64,000 nucleotides of DNA from CAZFVY01 sp964522665 (GCA_964522665.1 CAZFVY010000020.1:1-64000); one strand, 5' to 3'; positions 36,895 to 45,824 are shown, counted from the first letter of the stretch. Translations and numbers: made by a program. The notes: a model not told the origin generated them from the sequence alone.

Positions 36895-37790
36895 AGTGGA
36901 TTTGAATTCGGTTTGTCTTGCAACCGCCGGGCCTCGGCCACGACGTTGTTGAGGTAATCACGATACTCGCAATTGGGCATCTTGCCGGCCCGGGCGGCCA
37001 GTTGTTCGAGGGAAAGAAAGCCGCGCCGAAAGGCCGCTTCCTCGGGGCAGCCCACCTTGATCCCCTGCCGCTTCTCGATCGTCTGCACGTAGGCCGACGC
37101 CTCGTGCAAACTGCTGCTGGTGCCCGCGTCCAGCCAGGCGAAGCCCCGACTCAGACGGTGGACCCGCAGTTGCCCGCGCCGGAGGTATTCCATATTCACG
37201 TCGGTGATCTCCAATTCGCCACGCGGCGACGGCCGCAGGTTCTTGGTGATGTCGATGACGTGATTGTCGTAGAGATAGAGTCCCGGCACCGCGTAGTTGC
37301 TCTTGGGTTGCTTCGGTTTCTCCTCGATGGAAATCGCGTGGCCTTGCCGGTCGAAATCGACGACGCCATAGCGTTCCGGATCGTTGACGTGGTAGCCGAA
37401 AACCGTCGCCCCACCCTGGAAATCCGAGAAGGCCCGCTGAAATCCGTCGCCACCGTAGAACACGTTGTCGCCGAGAATGAGGGTGACCGGGCTTTGACCG
37501 ACGAAACTCTCGGCGATGAGGAACGCCTGGGCGATGCCTTCCGGAGCCGGCTGTTCGCGATAGTCAATCGTCACGCCCCAACCGGCGCCATCGCCGAGCA
37601 ATTGCCGAAACCGCGGCAGATCGTGCGGGGTCGAGATCAGGCAAAGCTCGCGGACGCCGTTCTCGATCAGCGTGGTCAGCGGGTAATAGACCATCGGCTT
37701 GTCATACACCGGCTGCAACTGTTTGCTGGCGACGAGGCTCAACGGGTAGAGCCGCGAACCGGCGCCGCCGGCCAAAATGATTCCCTTCAT
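36891..37790 (-). CDS. rmlA: Glucose-1-phosphate thymidylyltransferase
   Basis: A 299-residue RmlA. It forms dTDP-glucose from dTTP and glucose-1-phosphate, the first step of the dTDP-rhamnose-type pathways. The nucleotide-binding start is MKGIILAGGAGSRLYPLS, then KQLQPVYDKPMVYYPLTTL, ILGDNVFYGGDG (catalytic Asp region), VVDFDRQGHAISIEEKP, SPRGELEITDVNMEYL and the metal-binding WLDAGTSSSLHEAS. The start is ATG 37790, since the codon three earlier is TTG. No rmlB or rmlC is present in the window, so the pathway is not complete here. It is coupled to the downstream RmlD-like gene. Confidence 0.95.
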   Translation of the reverse strand: MKGIILAGGAGSRLYPLSLVASKQLQPVYDKPMVYYPLTTLIENGVRELCLISTPHDLPRFRQLLGDGAGWGVTIDYREQPAPEGIAQAFLIAESFVGQSPVTLILGDNVFYGGDGFQRAFSDFQGGATVFGYHVNDPERYGVVDFDRQGHAISIEEKPKQPKSNYAVPGLYLYDNHVIDITKNLRPSPRGELEITDVNMEYLRRGQLRVHRLSRGFAWLDAGTSSSLHEASAYVQTIEKRQGIKVGCPEEAAFRRGFLSLEQLAARAGKMPNCEYRDYLNNVVAEARRLQDKPNSNPL

Positions 37791-37863
37791 ATCAGTCAAC
37801 TTAGTTCGAGTTTGGATTCCTGGTTAAGTGATCACCGCGCGGCGCGTCGTCGGTTCATTGACA

Positions 37864-39150
37864 TCACGCCTTCCACACTTGGCCGGGTGGCGTTTTGATC
37901 TTGGCCATCGCGTTGCGCGTGTCCACCACGCACGGGGACCACTTGGCCAATTGCCGATAGTTAACCGCTTTGTGCGCGGTCGCGATGATCACCACGTCAA
38001 ACGCGGCGACATTCGCCTCGTTCCACGCGACCGATTTCTGGCCGGCCCACGCCGAATGCTCGCGCGTCGGCCGGATGACCGGAATATGCGGATCGTGGTA
38101 CGCCACGTCCGCGCCCAACGCCTGCAACAAATTCATGAGGACAAATGTCGGCGACTCTCGCGTATCGTCAACATTCGGTTTGTAGGCCAGCCCGAGCAGC
38201 AGCGCCCGGCTGCCCTTCACCGGCTTGCGCCGGGCGTTCAAGGCCTCGGTGACGCGGCCGACCACGTAAGCCGGCATCGCGTGATTCACCTCGCCCGCCA
38301 GTTCGATGAAGCGGGTATTCTGCCCAAACTCCCGCGCTTTCCAGGTCAGGTAAAACGGGTCGATCGGCACGCAATGCCCGCCCAGCCCCGGTCCGGGATA
38401 GAACGGCATAAAGCCGAATGGCTTGGTGCGCGCGGCCTCAATCACTTCCCAAATATCGATCCCCATCGCCGCATAGACCACCTTCAATTCGTTGACGAGC
38501 GCGATATTGACGGACCGGAAAATGTTTTCGAGCAACTTCGTCGCTTCGGCCGCGCGGCAGGACGAGACCGGCCCGACGGTCGCGACCGCCAGCCGGTAAA
38601 GTTCGACCGCCCTCGCCAGGCAAGCCGGGGTAAGGCCGCCGACGACCTTGGGGATCGCGGCCAGATTCGAATCGGGATTGCCCGGGTCTTCGCGCTCGGG
38701 CGAATAGGCGAGGTGAAAATCTTCCCCGGCGCGCAAGCGCGAACCAGCCTCCAGGACCGCGCGCAAATCCTGCTCCGTCGTGCCGGGATAGGTCGTGGAC
38801 TCCAACACGACCAACTGGCCCCGACGCAGAAACGGCGCGATCGTCTGGCCAGTACGGACGATGAAAGAGATGTCCGGCTCGCGCTGCTTCGTCAGCGGCG
38901 TCGGCACGCAAATCAAGACGGCGTCAACTTCGGCGACTCGGGCAAAATCGGTCGTCGCGGACAATCGGCCAGCGGAGACTTGTTCCCGCACGGCCGCGCC
39001 GGGGATGTGTTTGATGTAACTTTTTCCGCGGTTGATTGCCGCCACCTTGACCGGATCGATGTCCAGGCCCAGCGCCGTCACGCCGGAACGGGCAAACTGA
39101 AGCGCCAGTGGCAGCCCCACGTAACCCAGCCCAATGACGGCGATTTTCAT
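37864..39150 (-). CDS. UDP-sugar 6-dehydrogenase (UDP-GlcNAc/ManNAc or UDP-Glc type)
   Basis: A 428-residue nucleotide-sugar dehydrogenase, NAD-dependent, making a UDP-uronic acid. The N-terminal Rossmann motif is MKIAVIGLGYVGLPLALQFA. Next are VLICVPTPLTKQREPD, VVLESTTYPGTTEQ and AYSPEREDPGNPD. The catalytic Cys is in GPGLGGHCVPIDPFYLTWKA (about 263-282). The C-terminal domain is GLAYKPNVDDTRESP. STTYPGTTE and ERxxPG with GGHCVPIDPxYL are the WbpA/WecC style (UDP-HexNAc dehydrogenase) more than the Ugd style. It lies just upstream of rmlA on the same strand with a 73-base gap. Confidence 0.92.
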   Translation of the reverse strand: MKIAVIGLGYVGLPLALQFARSGVTALGLDIDPVKVAAINRGKSYIKHIPGAAVREQVSAGRLSATTDFARVAEVDAVLICVPTPLTKQREPDISFIVRTGQTIAPFLRRGQLVVLESTTYPGTTEQDLRAVLEAGSRLRAGEDFHLAYSPEREDPGNPDSNLAAIPKVVGGLTPACLARAVELYRLAVATVGPVSSCRAAEATKLLENIFRSVNIALVNELKVVYAAMGIDIWEVIEAARTKPFGFMPFYPGPGLGGHCVPIDPFYLTWKAREFGQNTRFIELAGEVNHAMPAYVVGRVTEALNARRKPVKGSRALLLGLAYKPNVDDTRESPTFVLMNLLQALGADVAYHDPHIPVIRPTREHSAWAGQKSVAWNEANVAAFDVVIIATAHKAVNYRQLAKWSPCVVDTRNAMAKIKTPPGQVWKA

Positions 39151-39534
39151 ATCCTAGGCACAGCCTGCGGATGACCAAATTCGGCCATCAATCGAGGCGG
39201 AAGGAGAATCGGTGGCGCCGACGGACCGGCGCCACGCTCAATCCCATCGCGGGCGGGCCGGCAATCGCGCTTGGCGCCGACGGTTCCAGAAAATCAATCC
39301 GCCCAATCGCCGGCGGTATGGCGGAAATGCAACGTTTCAATATACCGTAGCGTACCGCTCCAACCGCATGGAATCAAGCCAGATGCCGAGAGCGCGGAGG
39401 CGGCGGGCGCGAGCGCGCCCCGAACGACCCGCGGGGCCAAACATACGCATCCGACGCGGAACTCCGCCGCGACCGTTGCTCGCTCCAATCTAGCGAGCGG
39501 ACCTCGCAGCGCGAGGTCCCTACCCTCGCGCCAG
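39151..39534. other. Gap between dehydrogenase and permease genes, one hairpin
   Basis: No gene is supported. The only clear structure is the REP-like hairpin 39499-39519 just beyond the stop of the permease gene. The rest is high-GC sequence with short open frames and no motif. Confidence 0.5.
39499..39519. repeat. REP-like hairpin after permease stop
   Basis: 9-bp stem GGACCTCGC / GCGAGGTCC, loop AGC, then CTACC. There is no T-run, so it is not a standard terminator, although it may end or protect the permease mRNA. It is a near-copy of the hairpin inside ggt at 25391. Confidence 0.65.
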
Positions 39535-40929
39535 TTAGGCGAGCGCCGCGAACGGCCAACGACGCGTCCAACGAGTCCAGGCTAGAAAGCTGGTGATGCC
39601 GAGCGCCAGCGAGCCTAATCCAGTCAGAATGATCATCGGCTTGTTGGTCACAAAAATGAACGTCCAACCGATCAGCGCCAGCACGCACGGCGCCGGATAG
39701 AGCCAGACGCGATAGGGCCGCGGCATGTCGGGCGCGTTTCGGCGCAATAGAATCACGGCGAACACTTGCGCGACAAATTGAATGATGATGCGGGTCGCGA
39801 TCAAGGCGTCGATTACCGCGTCCAGCGAAAAGAAGCTGCTGACGATCGCGATGACTCCCATCGTGATCAACGACACGTACGGGAAGTTCTTTTCCGGGTG
39901 CAACCGTCCGAACACTTTGAAAAAGTTCCCATCGCGAGCCGCGGCGTAGGGAACGCGGGAGTAGCCCAAAAGTAGCGCGAAGACCGATCCCAGCGCGGTC
40001 CAGAGGACCAAAATGGTGAAGATCGACGCCACTTTCTCGCCGTAGATTCGTTCCATGAAAAGCGAGGCGATGAAAGCGGCTTTCGGATTATTGTCCGCCG
40101 GCACGAACTCCCGCCACGACACCGTCCCGATGATCGATAAATTCACCGCGAGGTAAATCAAGGCCACGCCCACCAAGCTGATCATAATCGAGCGCGGTAT
40201 CACCCGGCCCGGGTCTTTGACTTCATCACCGATGTAACACACGTCGTAGTACCCGAGATAATCGTAAACACCTAACCGGGACGCCGCGCCCAAGCCCAAG
40301 AGAAATCCGATCGAGAAATGCATGGCGTTCGGCGGAAAGTCGAACGCCCGCTTCGCGTCAAAGTGCGTCGCTCCCGCCACGATCACCGCGGCGCACGCCA
40401 GCAAGGTGCCGATCCACAGGCTGACCGTGATCACGCCAATCGACGTGATCCGGCGGTAAAGCAGGACGATATTCAAGACGCCCAGCGTCGCCGCGACCGC
40501 GAGGGTTTGTCCCGGCGTGATCCCGTGCCAGATGTAGCCGACGTACTGCGCGAACCCGATATAACCCGAACCAATTTCCAACGGACCGCTGATGATGAAT
40601 TGCCAAATGAAAAGGAAGGCGAACATCCGCCCGAACGTTTCCCGGCCAAACCCGTCACGCAAAAAAATATAGCTGCCGCCCGACCCCGGCATGGCCGCGC
40701 CCAATTCGCTCCAAATCATCCCGTCGGGTATCGCGATCAAGACGGCCACGAGCCACCCAAGCATCGCCTGCGGCCCGCCCATCGCCGACATCAGGAGCGG
40801 GATCGTGATGAACGGCCCGATGCCGATCATGTTGGTCATGTTCAGCGCCGTCGCCTGGAGCAGGTTGAAACGCCGTTCCAGATGCGGCGCGGTGGAACCG
40901 GCCGGGGGGTTTTCAGTGTGATTGCCCAT
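39535..40929 (-). CDS. APC-family amino-acid permease
   Basis: A 464-residue transporter with about 12 membrane helices. The start is set at MGNHTENPP, since the 64 residues before it are low-quality sequence and overlap a divergent promoter region. The APC hallmarks are the first unwound helix NMIGIGPFITIPLLMSAMGG and ELGAAMPGSGGSYIFLRDGF (helix 2-3 loop). Further on are GYYDVCYIGDEVKDPGRVIP, common to amino-acid/polyamine permeases, and SRVPYAAARDGNFF. It probably imports an amino acid or polyamine with a cation. It is divergent from the membrane protein/regulator pair at 41057 (127-base gap), which might control it. Confidence 0.9.
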   Translation of the reverse strand: MGNHTENPPAGSTAPHLERRFNLLQATALNMTNMIGIGPFITIPLLMSAMGGPQAMLGWLVAVLIAIPDGMIWSELGAAMPGSGGSYIFLRDGFGRETFGRMFAFLFIWQFIISGPLEIGSGYIGFAQYVGYIWHGITPGQTLAVAATLGVLNIVLLYRRITSIGVITVSLWIGTLLACAAVIVAGATHFDAKRAFDFPPNAMHFSIGFLLGLGAASRLGVYDYLGYYDVCYIGDEVKDPGRVIPRSIMISLVGVALIYLAVNLSIIGTVSWREFVPADNNPKAAFIASLFMERIYGEKVASIFTILVLWTALGSVFALLLGYSRVPYAAARDGNFFKVFGRLHPEKNFPYVSLITMGVIAIVSSFFSLDAVIDALIATRIIIQFVAQVFAVILLRRNAPDMPRPYRVWLYPAPCVLALIGWTFIFVTNKPMIILTGLGSLALGITSFLAWTRWTRRWPFAALA

Positions 40930-41056
40930 ATCGTCGTGGGTGGTCCGGCAGTTTTTAGGCGCTTTTCTGAGCGACAGCAACGATTTGTTCCCGCGCGCCG
41001 AAGAAAGGCGGTCGATTGCCGCTTGACAAGTCTGCTTTGCATGACAAAGTAACCGT

Positions 41057-41695
41057 ATGGAATCGGATTGGGCGGCGGAACATTTGCAAGTCATTCGCAC
41101 CTTGATGGAGCGGTCGGCCATCTACCGGCGCGCGCTGGCCCCGATGATGTTGATGACCGGCGTGGTGGGGTTGCTCGCCGCCGTCGGCGGCCGGGTGTGG
41201 AAGATCGACTCGGCGCGCGGTTTCGTCCTGTATTGGTTGCTGGTCAGTTTGATTCCGCTGGCGGGTTCCTACCTGCTGGTGCGCCGCCAGGCGCTGCATG
41301 ACGCGGAACCGTTCTGGTCGCCCCCGACGCGCCGGATCACTCAAGCGCTGGCGCCCGCGCTTTCCGCCGGTTTGATGCTCGGGTTGTTCCTGCTGGGAAA
41401 CGCCGCGCGCGCGGCGACGCTATTCAGCGACGTCATCGTCATGACATGGCTGCCGCTCGGCTGGGTCGTCCTGTACGGCTGCGCCCTCCATGCGGCCGGT
41501 TTTTTCATGCCGCGCGGCATGAAGCTGTTCGGCTGGATTTTTATTTTGGGAGGCTGCCTCCTTTTGACGATTGGCGCGCCCGAGTGGCCGCGACCGCTTT
41601 ACGCGCATGGGGTCATGGGGTTCTTTTTTGGCGCGTTGCACCTGTCGTACGGAGTCTATCTGTACTTCACGGAAAGGGAGAGGGAGGAAGCGTGA
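41057..41695 (+). CDS. Membrane protein, unknown, coupled to regulator
   Basis: A 212-residue protein with six probable helices: LAPMMLMTGVVGLLAAVGG, FVLYWLLVSLIPLAGSYLLV, ALSAGLMLGLFLLGNAA, VMTWLPLGWVVLYGCALHAA, LFGWIFILGGCLLLTIG and VMGFFFGALHLSYGVYLYF. The N-terminus (WAAEHLQVIRTLMERSAIYRR) is amphipathic and cytoplasmic. No catalytic motif is seen. Its TGA stop overlaps the GTG start of a winged-helix regulator by one frame (GTGA), so the two are always made together. Small membrane proteins coupled to a winged-helix regulator in this way recur in Acidobacteria and Verrucomicrobia without known function. Confidence 0.78.
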   Translation: MESDWAAEHLQVIRTLMERSAIYRRALAPMMLMTGVVGLLAAVGGRVWKIDSARGFVLYWLLVSLIPLAGSYLLVRRQALHDAEPFWSPPTRRITQALAPALSAGLMLGLFLLGNAARAATLFSDVIVMTWLPLGWVVLYGCALHAAGFFMPRGMKLFGWIFILGGCLLLTIGAPEWPRPLYAHGVMGFFFGALHLSYGVYLYFTEREREEA

Positions 41696-42003
41696 ACGCG
41701 GCCCCGTTTCTGCAACTCGACCGGATCATTCACGAAAAGGGCCGGCTCGCCATCATGTCCCTGCTGGCCGCGTCGCCCGAGCTTTCGTTCACCGAAATGC
41801 GGGACACGCTGAACATGACGGACGGAAATTTGAGCGTCCACATCCGCACGCTCCAGGAGGCGGGTTACGTGGGCGTGACCAAATCGTACCGGGGAAACAA
41901 GCCGCTCACCACATGTTCGGTAACCGCGGCCGGCAAACGGGCGTTCGCCACCTATATCAATTTGCTCGAACAGATCGTCCGCCAATCCAAACCCGGCGCT
42001 TAG
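41692..42003 (+). CDS. Winged-helix transcriptional regulator
   Basis: A 103-residue DNA-binding protein, starting GTG 41692 behind a strong ribosome site (AGGGAGGAAG, 3 bases upstream). The helix-turn-helix is LSFTEMRDTLNMTDGNLSVH, with recognition helix NLSVHIRTLQEAGYV. The wing is VTKSYRGNKPLTTCSVTAAG, followed by a dimerisation helix. This is the short MarR/ArsR-like winged-helix class (one domain, no ligand pocket evident). Coupled to the preceding membrane protein, it may carry a signal from it or regulate the divergent permease. Confidence 0.85.
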   Translation: MNAAPFLQLDRIIHEKGRLAIMSLLAASPELSFTEMRDTLNMTDGNLSVHIRTLQEAGYVGVTKSYRGNKPLTTCSVTAAGKRAFATYINLLEQIVRQSKPGA

Positions 42004-42035
42004 CAGCCCATTCTTATTTTGAACAACTCGACCGC

Positions 42036-42063
42036 TTGCGAGTCTGATGCTTTGTGGTATAAA
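42036..42063 (+). promoter_or_regulatory. Candidate sigma-70 promoter of ispH
   Basis: TTGCGA at 42036-42041, a 16-base spacer, then TATAAA at 42058-42063, about 70 bases before the ispH start. Both hexamers are close to consensus and the position fits. It is a pattern match only. Confidence 0.4.
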
Positions 42064-42133
42064 GTATGTCTGTTAACGTGAACCATCAATCGCGGCGGGG
42101 CCTGGCTGATCCGGGCGCCCGCCCTTGCTTGAC

Positions 42134-43063
42134 ATGAAATTGACCCTGCTCAAAGCGGAACACCTTGGCATGTGTTTCGGCGTCCGCGACGCCATCGCGC
42201 TGGCCCTCGAGCACGCGGATCGCGCGCCGGTAACCATCCTCGGTGAACTCGTCCACAACGAAACCGTCCTGGCCTCCCTCCGCGAGCGCGGCGTGCAATA
42301 TGCCGCGAACGCGGAATCGGTGGCCACGCGAAACGTGATGGTCACGGCGCATGGGGCGTCGGATCGCGCGATCAACCGCGCGCGAGCGCTCGGCTTGAAC
42401 GTCGTCGAGGCCACCTGCCCGCTCGTCCACCATGCCCATGCGGCGCTGCGCAAGCTGGCCGCCGCCGGGTTCCACCCGGTCGTCATCGGGCGGCGCGATC
42501 ACGTCGAGGTGCGGGGGTTGACGGAGGATCTGGAGACCTTCGACGTCGTGCTCACCGAGGCCGACGTGGCGCAATTGCAGGAACGCCCGCGTTTCGGCGT
42601 GGTCGCCCAGACGACCCAGGCGATTGAAAAGGTCCGCCAAATCGTGGCGCTCATCGAGAAACGTTTCCCGCGCTCCGAGGTCCGTTTCAGCGACACAGTT
42701 TGCCAGCCGACCAAGCAACGTCAGACCGCCGCGATCCAGTTGGCGCGGCAATGCGACGTCGTGATCGTGATTGGCGGCGCGAACAGCAACAACACCCGCG
42801 AGTTGGTCGCCACCTGCGGGCGATTCTGCAAGCATGTGCGCCACGTTCAAACCGCCGCGGATCTGCGTCTCGATTGGTTTCAAGACGGCGACGTGGTCGG
42901 CATTACCGCGGGCACGTCAACGCCGGACTCATTGATCCACGAGGTCGAGAGTTGGCTTGAAGGCGCCAGCGATGGCGCAACGACGCCCGCGGACTCGGAA
43001 GGTTTTACGGACGTCGCGAGACGGGAGAGTCGGCAGCCGGAGACGGTCGGCGACCGGGGATGA
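42134..43063 (+). CDS. ispH: 4-hydroxy-3-methylbut-2-enyl diphosphate reductase
   Basis: A 309-residue IspH/LytB. This [4Fe-4S] enzyme makes the isoprenoid precursors IPP and DMAPP in the last step of the MEP pathway. The three cluster cysteines are C14 (HLGMCFGV), C95 (EATCPLVH) and C190 (SDTVCQPT). Substrate-binding histidines and the catalytic acid are also present: H41 (GELVHNE), H73 (TAHG), and H123 with E125 in DHVEVRG. SNNTRELV and GTSTPDSLI complete the active site. Start is ATG 42134, since the ORF's earlier in-frame codon is TTG. The C-terminal 35 residues after SWLEG are a variable, low-complexity tail. It is a single gene. Confidence 0.95.
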   Translation: MKLTLLKAEHLGMCFGVRDAIALALEHADRAPVTILGELVHNETVLASLRERGVQYAANAESVATRNVMVTAHGASDRAINRARALGLNVVEATCPLVHHAHAALRKLAAAGFHPVVIGRRDHVEVRGLTEDLETFDVVLTEADVAQLQERPRFGVVAQTTQAIEKVRQIVALIEKRFPRSEVRFSDTVCQPTKQRQTAAIQLARQCDVVIVIGGANSNNTRELVATCGRFCKHVRHVQTAADLRLDWFQDGDVVGITAGTSTPDSLIHEVESWLEGASDGATTPADSEGFTDVARRESRQPETVGDRG

Positions 43064-43170
43064 GGGGCGGCGATGGTTTTGACGCAGGGTTGAGGAGATT
43101 CCTGCGGGTGGGGAGGGAGATCCGGCGAATTCTGGGGTGCTTCCATCAAACCGCTACCGTCTGGACCTAA

Positions 43171-43198
43171 TCAGTGCTCGACAGAGTCTCGCCCCACC
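43171..43198. repeat. Solitary TIR arm of the GGTGGGGCGAG family
   Basis: GCTCGACAGAGTCTCGCCCCACC resembles the arm found at 16128-16155, 51361-51384 and 55129-55152, with GAC/GTC in place of GGC/GCC so that its own short dyad is preserved. No partner arm is nearby. Confidence 0.6.
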
Positions 43199-43245
43199 GT
43201 CGATCTCAGCCGTACGCCCGAGCCGCGGCATCCAGTCTCCGTAAG

Positions 43246-43929
43246 ATGCGACCGAATCCGAACATTCTGAAACGCTGGTTGCTCGTCATGGCGTATGCCA
43301 CCGCGATGGCGTGGGTCGAGTCGGCCGCCGTCGTTTACTTGCGAACGGTGGTGGGCGCCATTGACCCTTACCAACCGAATTCCACGCCCGACCTGGGCCA
43401 ATTGACCTGGGTCGAGATCGTGCGCGAGGCGGCGACGCTCGTCATGCTGTTCAGCGTCGGATGGCTGGCCGGGGAAACGTGGCGGAGCCGGCTCGGATAT
43501 ACGTTGATCGCCTTCGGCTGGTGGGACATTGCTTATTACATTTTCTTGAAACCGATGTGCGGGTGGCCCCACTCGATTTGGGATTGGGACATTTTGTTTT
43601 TGATCCCGTTGCCGTGGTGGGGCCCGGTCATCGCGCCCGCGGCGATCGCCGTTCTGATGATCGCCTGCGGGACGTTGATCGCGGCGTTCGACCAGCCCGG
43701 CGCGCCCGTGTGGCCGAGCCGCCGCGCGACGGCTCTGAATCTCGCCGGGATCGCGCTTGCGTTGTACGTTTTCATGAGTGACGCGATTCGCGCGCTGCCG
43801 CGCGGCGCCGACGCCGTCCGCGCGGCGCGGCCGGCGCATTTCAATTGGCCGCTGTTCCTGGTGGCGCTCGCGTTTATGGCCGTCCCGCTGGTGGACTTGA
43901 CCGGCCAGGCGCGGCGGCGGGGCCGCTAA
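43246..43929 (+). CDS. Polytopic membrane protein, unknown
   Basis: A 227-residue protein from ATG 43246 (MRPNPNILKR). It has about six hydrophobic helices: WLLVMAYATAMAWVESAAVV, VEIVREAATLVMLFSVGWLAG, LIAFGWWDIAYYIFLKPMCG, WGPVIAPAAIAVLMIACGT, ALNLAGIALALYVFMSDA and FNWPLFLVALAFMAVPLVDL. Acidic residues inside helices (WVESAAVVYL, GWWDIAYY) and a periplasmic WPHSIWDWDILF loop suggest a functional pore or catalytic pocket, but no family could be assigned. It lies between ispH and trpS with gaps on both sides. Confidence 0.7.
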   Translation: MRPNPNILKRWLLVMAYATAMAWVESAAVVYLRTVVGAIDPYQPNSTPDLGQLTWVEIVREAATLVMLFSVGWLAGETWRSRLGYTLIAFGWWDIAYYIFLKPMCGWPHSIWDWDILFLIPLPWWGPVIAPAAIAVLMIACGTLIAAFDQPGAPVWPSRRATALNLAGIALALYVFMSDAIRALPRGADAVRAARPAHFNWPLFLVALAFMAVPLVDLTGQARRRGR

Positions 43930-44429
43930 ATGTGTTGAGGAATCAGCAGATACGGATGTGGCGCGGTTCCGGTCCGCCGTAGGCATAAAGGCAAACGCCA
44001 TTTCCCTGAAAAGGCCCGTATGACAAAACTGGTCCTTCAACGCCGGGTCAGATTCGGTCACGGTTAAGTCCGTGAGGGACGGCTGTGGGCTTGGGCGATC
44101 GAGCTCTCTGGAATTTGAATCTCAGCCGTCCCTATCGGGACTTTTGATCGTCGGGCCTTGAACCCGGCGCTAAAGCGACCGGGCTATTTTCAAGGGTCCT
44201 TTCGGGACCAAGCCGAACTCCAATTAGGGGAGCGAAAGACCGCGTGAATCTCGCTGAAAAATCGTGTCCCACAACCGATGCTGAGGCGTCGCCCCAAAAC
44301 GGTTGAACCCGGTTCGGGGGTCGGCTACTGTCCGGGGCGAACGATCGGAAATCGCCGAATCGAACCGCGCGACGGCCGACCGCCCATGACGCGTGGTTCG
44401 CAGAACGAAACGTTTTCCGACGACCCATT
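43930..44429. other. Gap before trpS with one three-hairpin repeat
   Basis: 500 bases without a gene. The repeat at 44123-44209 is the main feature, preceded by a small GTCCGTGAGGGAC dyad (about 44070-44083). The last ~200 bases are lower in structure and should include the trpS promoter. Confidence 0.55.
44123..44209. repeat. Three-hairpin dispersed repeat, copy 1
   Basis: Consecutive hairpins: GTCCCTATCGGGAC, then a C-GGCGCTaaAGCG type (ACCCGGCGCTAAAGCGACCGGGC) followed by TATTTTC, then GGTCCTTTCGGGACC. Order and spacing match copies at 46223-46313 (same strand) and 45740-45824 (opposite strand). Confidence 0.8.
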
Positions 44430-45395
44430 ATGCGAATTCTGTCCGGTATTCAACCTTCGGGCGCGCTGCATCTCGGCAATTATTTCGGGATGATGCGCCC
44501 GGCGATCGAGCTGCAGACCCAAGGCGAGGCGTACTATTTCATCGCCAATTACCATTCGATGACCTCGCTGTTCGACGCCGCGCAACGGCGCACGAACACG
44601 CTCGACGTGGCGCTCGATTTCCTCGCCTGCGGGCTGGACCCGAAAAAGGCCGTTTTCTTCCGTCAATCCGACGTTCCCGAGCACACCGAGTTGACCTGGC
44701 TCTTGACCACGATCACGCCGATGGGCCTGCTCGAACGTTGTCACAGCTACAAGGACAAGCTCGCGCGCGGCATCTCCCCGAATCATGGACTCCTCGCCTA
44801 CCCGGTGCTCATGGCGGCCGACATTCTGATTTACGACGCGAATATCGTCCCGGTGGGCCGCGACCAGAAGCAACACGTCGAGGTCACGCGCGACATCGCG
44901 ATCAAATGGAATCAGGCCTACGGGAACACGTTCGTCATTCCGGAGCCGATGATCCGCGACGAAGTCGCCATCGTCCCCGGCATCGACGGCCAGAAGATGA
45001 GCAAGAGCTACGGCAACACCATCGAGATCTTCGGTGAGGAAAAGGCCACCCGAAAACGGATCATGGGTTTGGTCATGGACAGCCGCTCCCCCGCGGAGCC
45101 GAAGCCCGACGCCGACAAGAATCTCGCCATCCAACTGTTAAGACTCGTCGCCCCAGCCGAGGTCTCGAAGGACTACGAAGATCGCCTGCGCGCCGGTGGC
45201 CTCGGCTATGGCGATCTCAAAAAAGCCCTCTTCGATAATTACTGGAGCTATTTCGCCGAAACCCGCGCCAAACGGGCGGAGCTTGTCCAAAACCTCGATT
45301 ACGTGCATGGCGTCCTCCGCGATGGCGCCGACCGCGCCCGCCAGATCGCCCAAAGAGTCCTCCGCCGCGCGAAGGTCGCGTGTGGGTTGGATTAA
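44430..45395 (+). CDS. trpS: Tryptophan--tRNA ligase
   Basis: A 321-residue class-I aminoacyl-tRNA synthetase that charges tRNA-Trp. It begins MRILSGIQPSGALHLGNYFG, with the HIGH equivalent HLGN. Then FIANYHSMTSLFDA, FRQSDVPEHTELTWLLTT and YPVLMAADILIYDANIVPVG appear. Also present are DQKQHVEVTRDIAIKWN and the KMSKS loop GQKMSKSYGN. Length and motif order are normal for bacterial TrpRS. An isolated housekeeping gene. Confidence 0.97.
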   Translation: MRILSGIQPSGALHLGNYFGMMRPAIELQTQGEAYYFIANYHSMTSLFDAAQRRTNTLDVALDFLACGLDPKKAVFFRQSDVPEHTELTWLLTTITPMGLLERCHSYKDKLARGISPNHGLLAYPVLMAADILIYDANIVPVGRDQKQHVEVTRDIAIKWNQAYGNTFVIPEPMIRDEVAIVPGIDGQKMSKSYGNTIEIFGEEKATRKRIMGLVMDSRSPAEPKPDADKNLAIQLLRLVAPAEVSKDYEDRLRAGGLGYGDLKKALFDNYWSYFAETRAKRAELVQNLDYVHGVLRDGADRARQIAQRVLRRAKVACGLD

Positions 45396-45553
45396 GCCAA
45401 ACATCGTTGCCGAATCGCAGAGTATTCGGCAGGTTAGATCGCGAGCGGTCACCGCGGAACAAGTTAAAGTCGCTGGAACGGTGAAGGTTTGCTCCCGCAA
45501 GAGCCGGGTGAGGATTCATCAGGTATCGGGACGTTCACGGGTTCGGAAGTAAA

Positions 45554-45640
45554 ACCGACGTTGAAACGCCGGGCCGGTTCTCAACTGATCCGCCGGGGAC
45601 AAAACGAGGTACCGGTGAGTCGCCGGACCAATTCTGTTGC
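45554..45640. repeat. Direct repeat, copy 1
   Basis: Shares GTTGAAACGC, AACTG, CGCCGGG, TCGC and CCAATTC in the same order with 46033-46118, about 480 bases away on the same strand. Roughly two thirds of the bases match by eye. Confidence 0.6.
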
Positions 45641-45739
45641 CGGCTTGGCGGAGGTGAAGTTCCGATCGGGGGCCGAATTCCAAGGCGCCGGGCCAGCATT
45701 AAGCCAAGACCGACCAAACTTCGAGGGCTAATCGCCTTC

Positions 45740-45824
45740 AGTCTCGAAGAGATGAAACGGGAATAGCCAGGCGCTTCAGCGCCTGGAGAGTTCATGTTTG
45801 CATAAGTCCCGTACGGGACGGCCG
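45740..45824. repeat. Three-hairpin dispersed repeat, copy 2 (inverted)
   Basis: Reading the minus strand gives CGTCCCGTACGGGAC, then AGGCGCTGAAGCGCCTGGCTATT, then GTTTC...GTCTC with TCTTCGAGA. This is the same order as the plus-strand copies at 44123 and 46223. The middle hairpin is the best conserved part. Confidence 0.8.

Noticed and set aside
39499..39519. Rho-independent terminator of the permease
   Set aside because: Strong stem but no T-run, and a near-copy exists inside a coding region, so it is better called a dispersed repeat.
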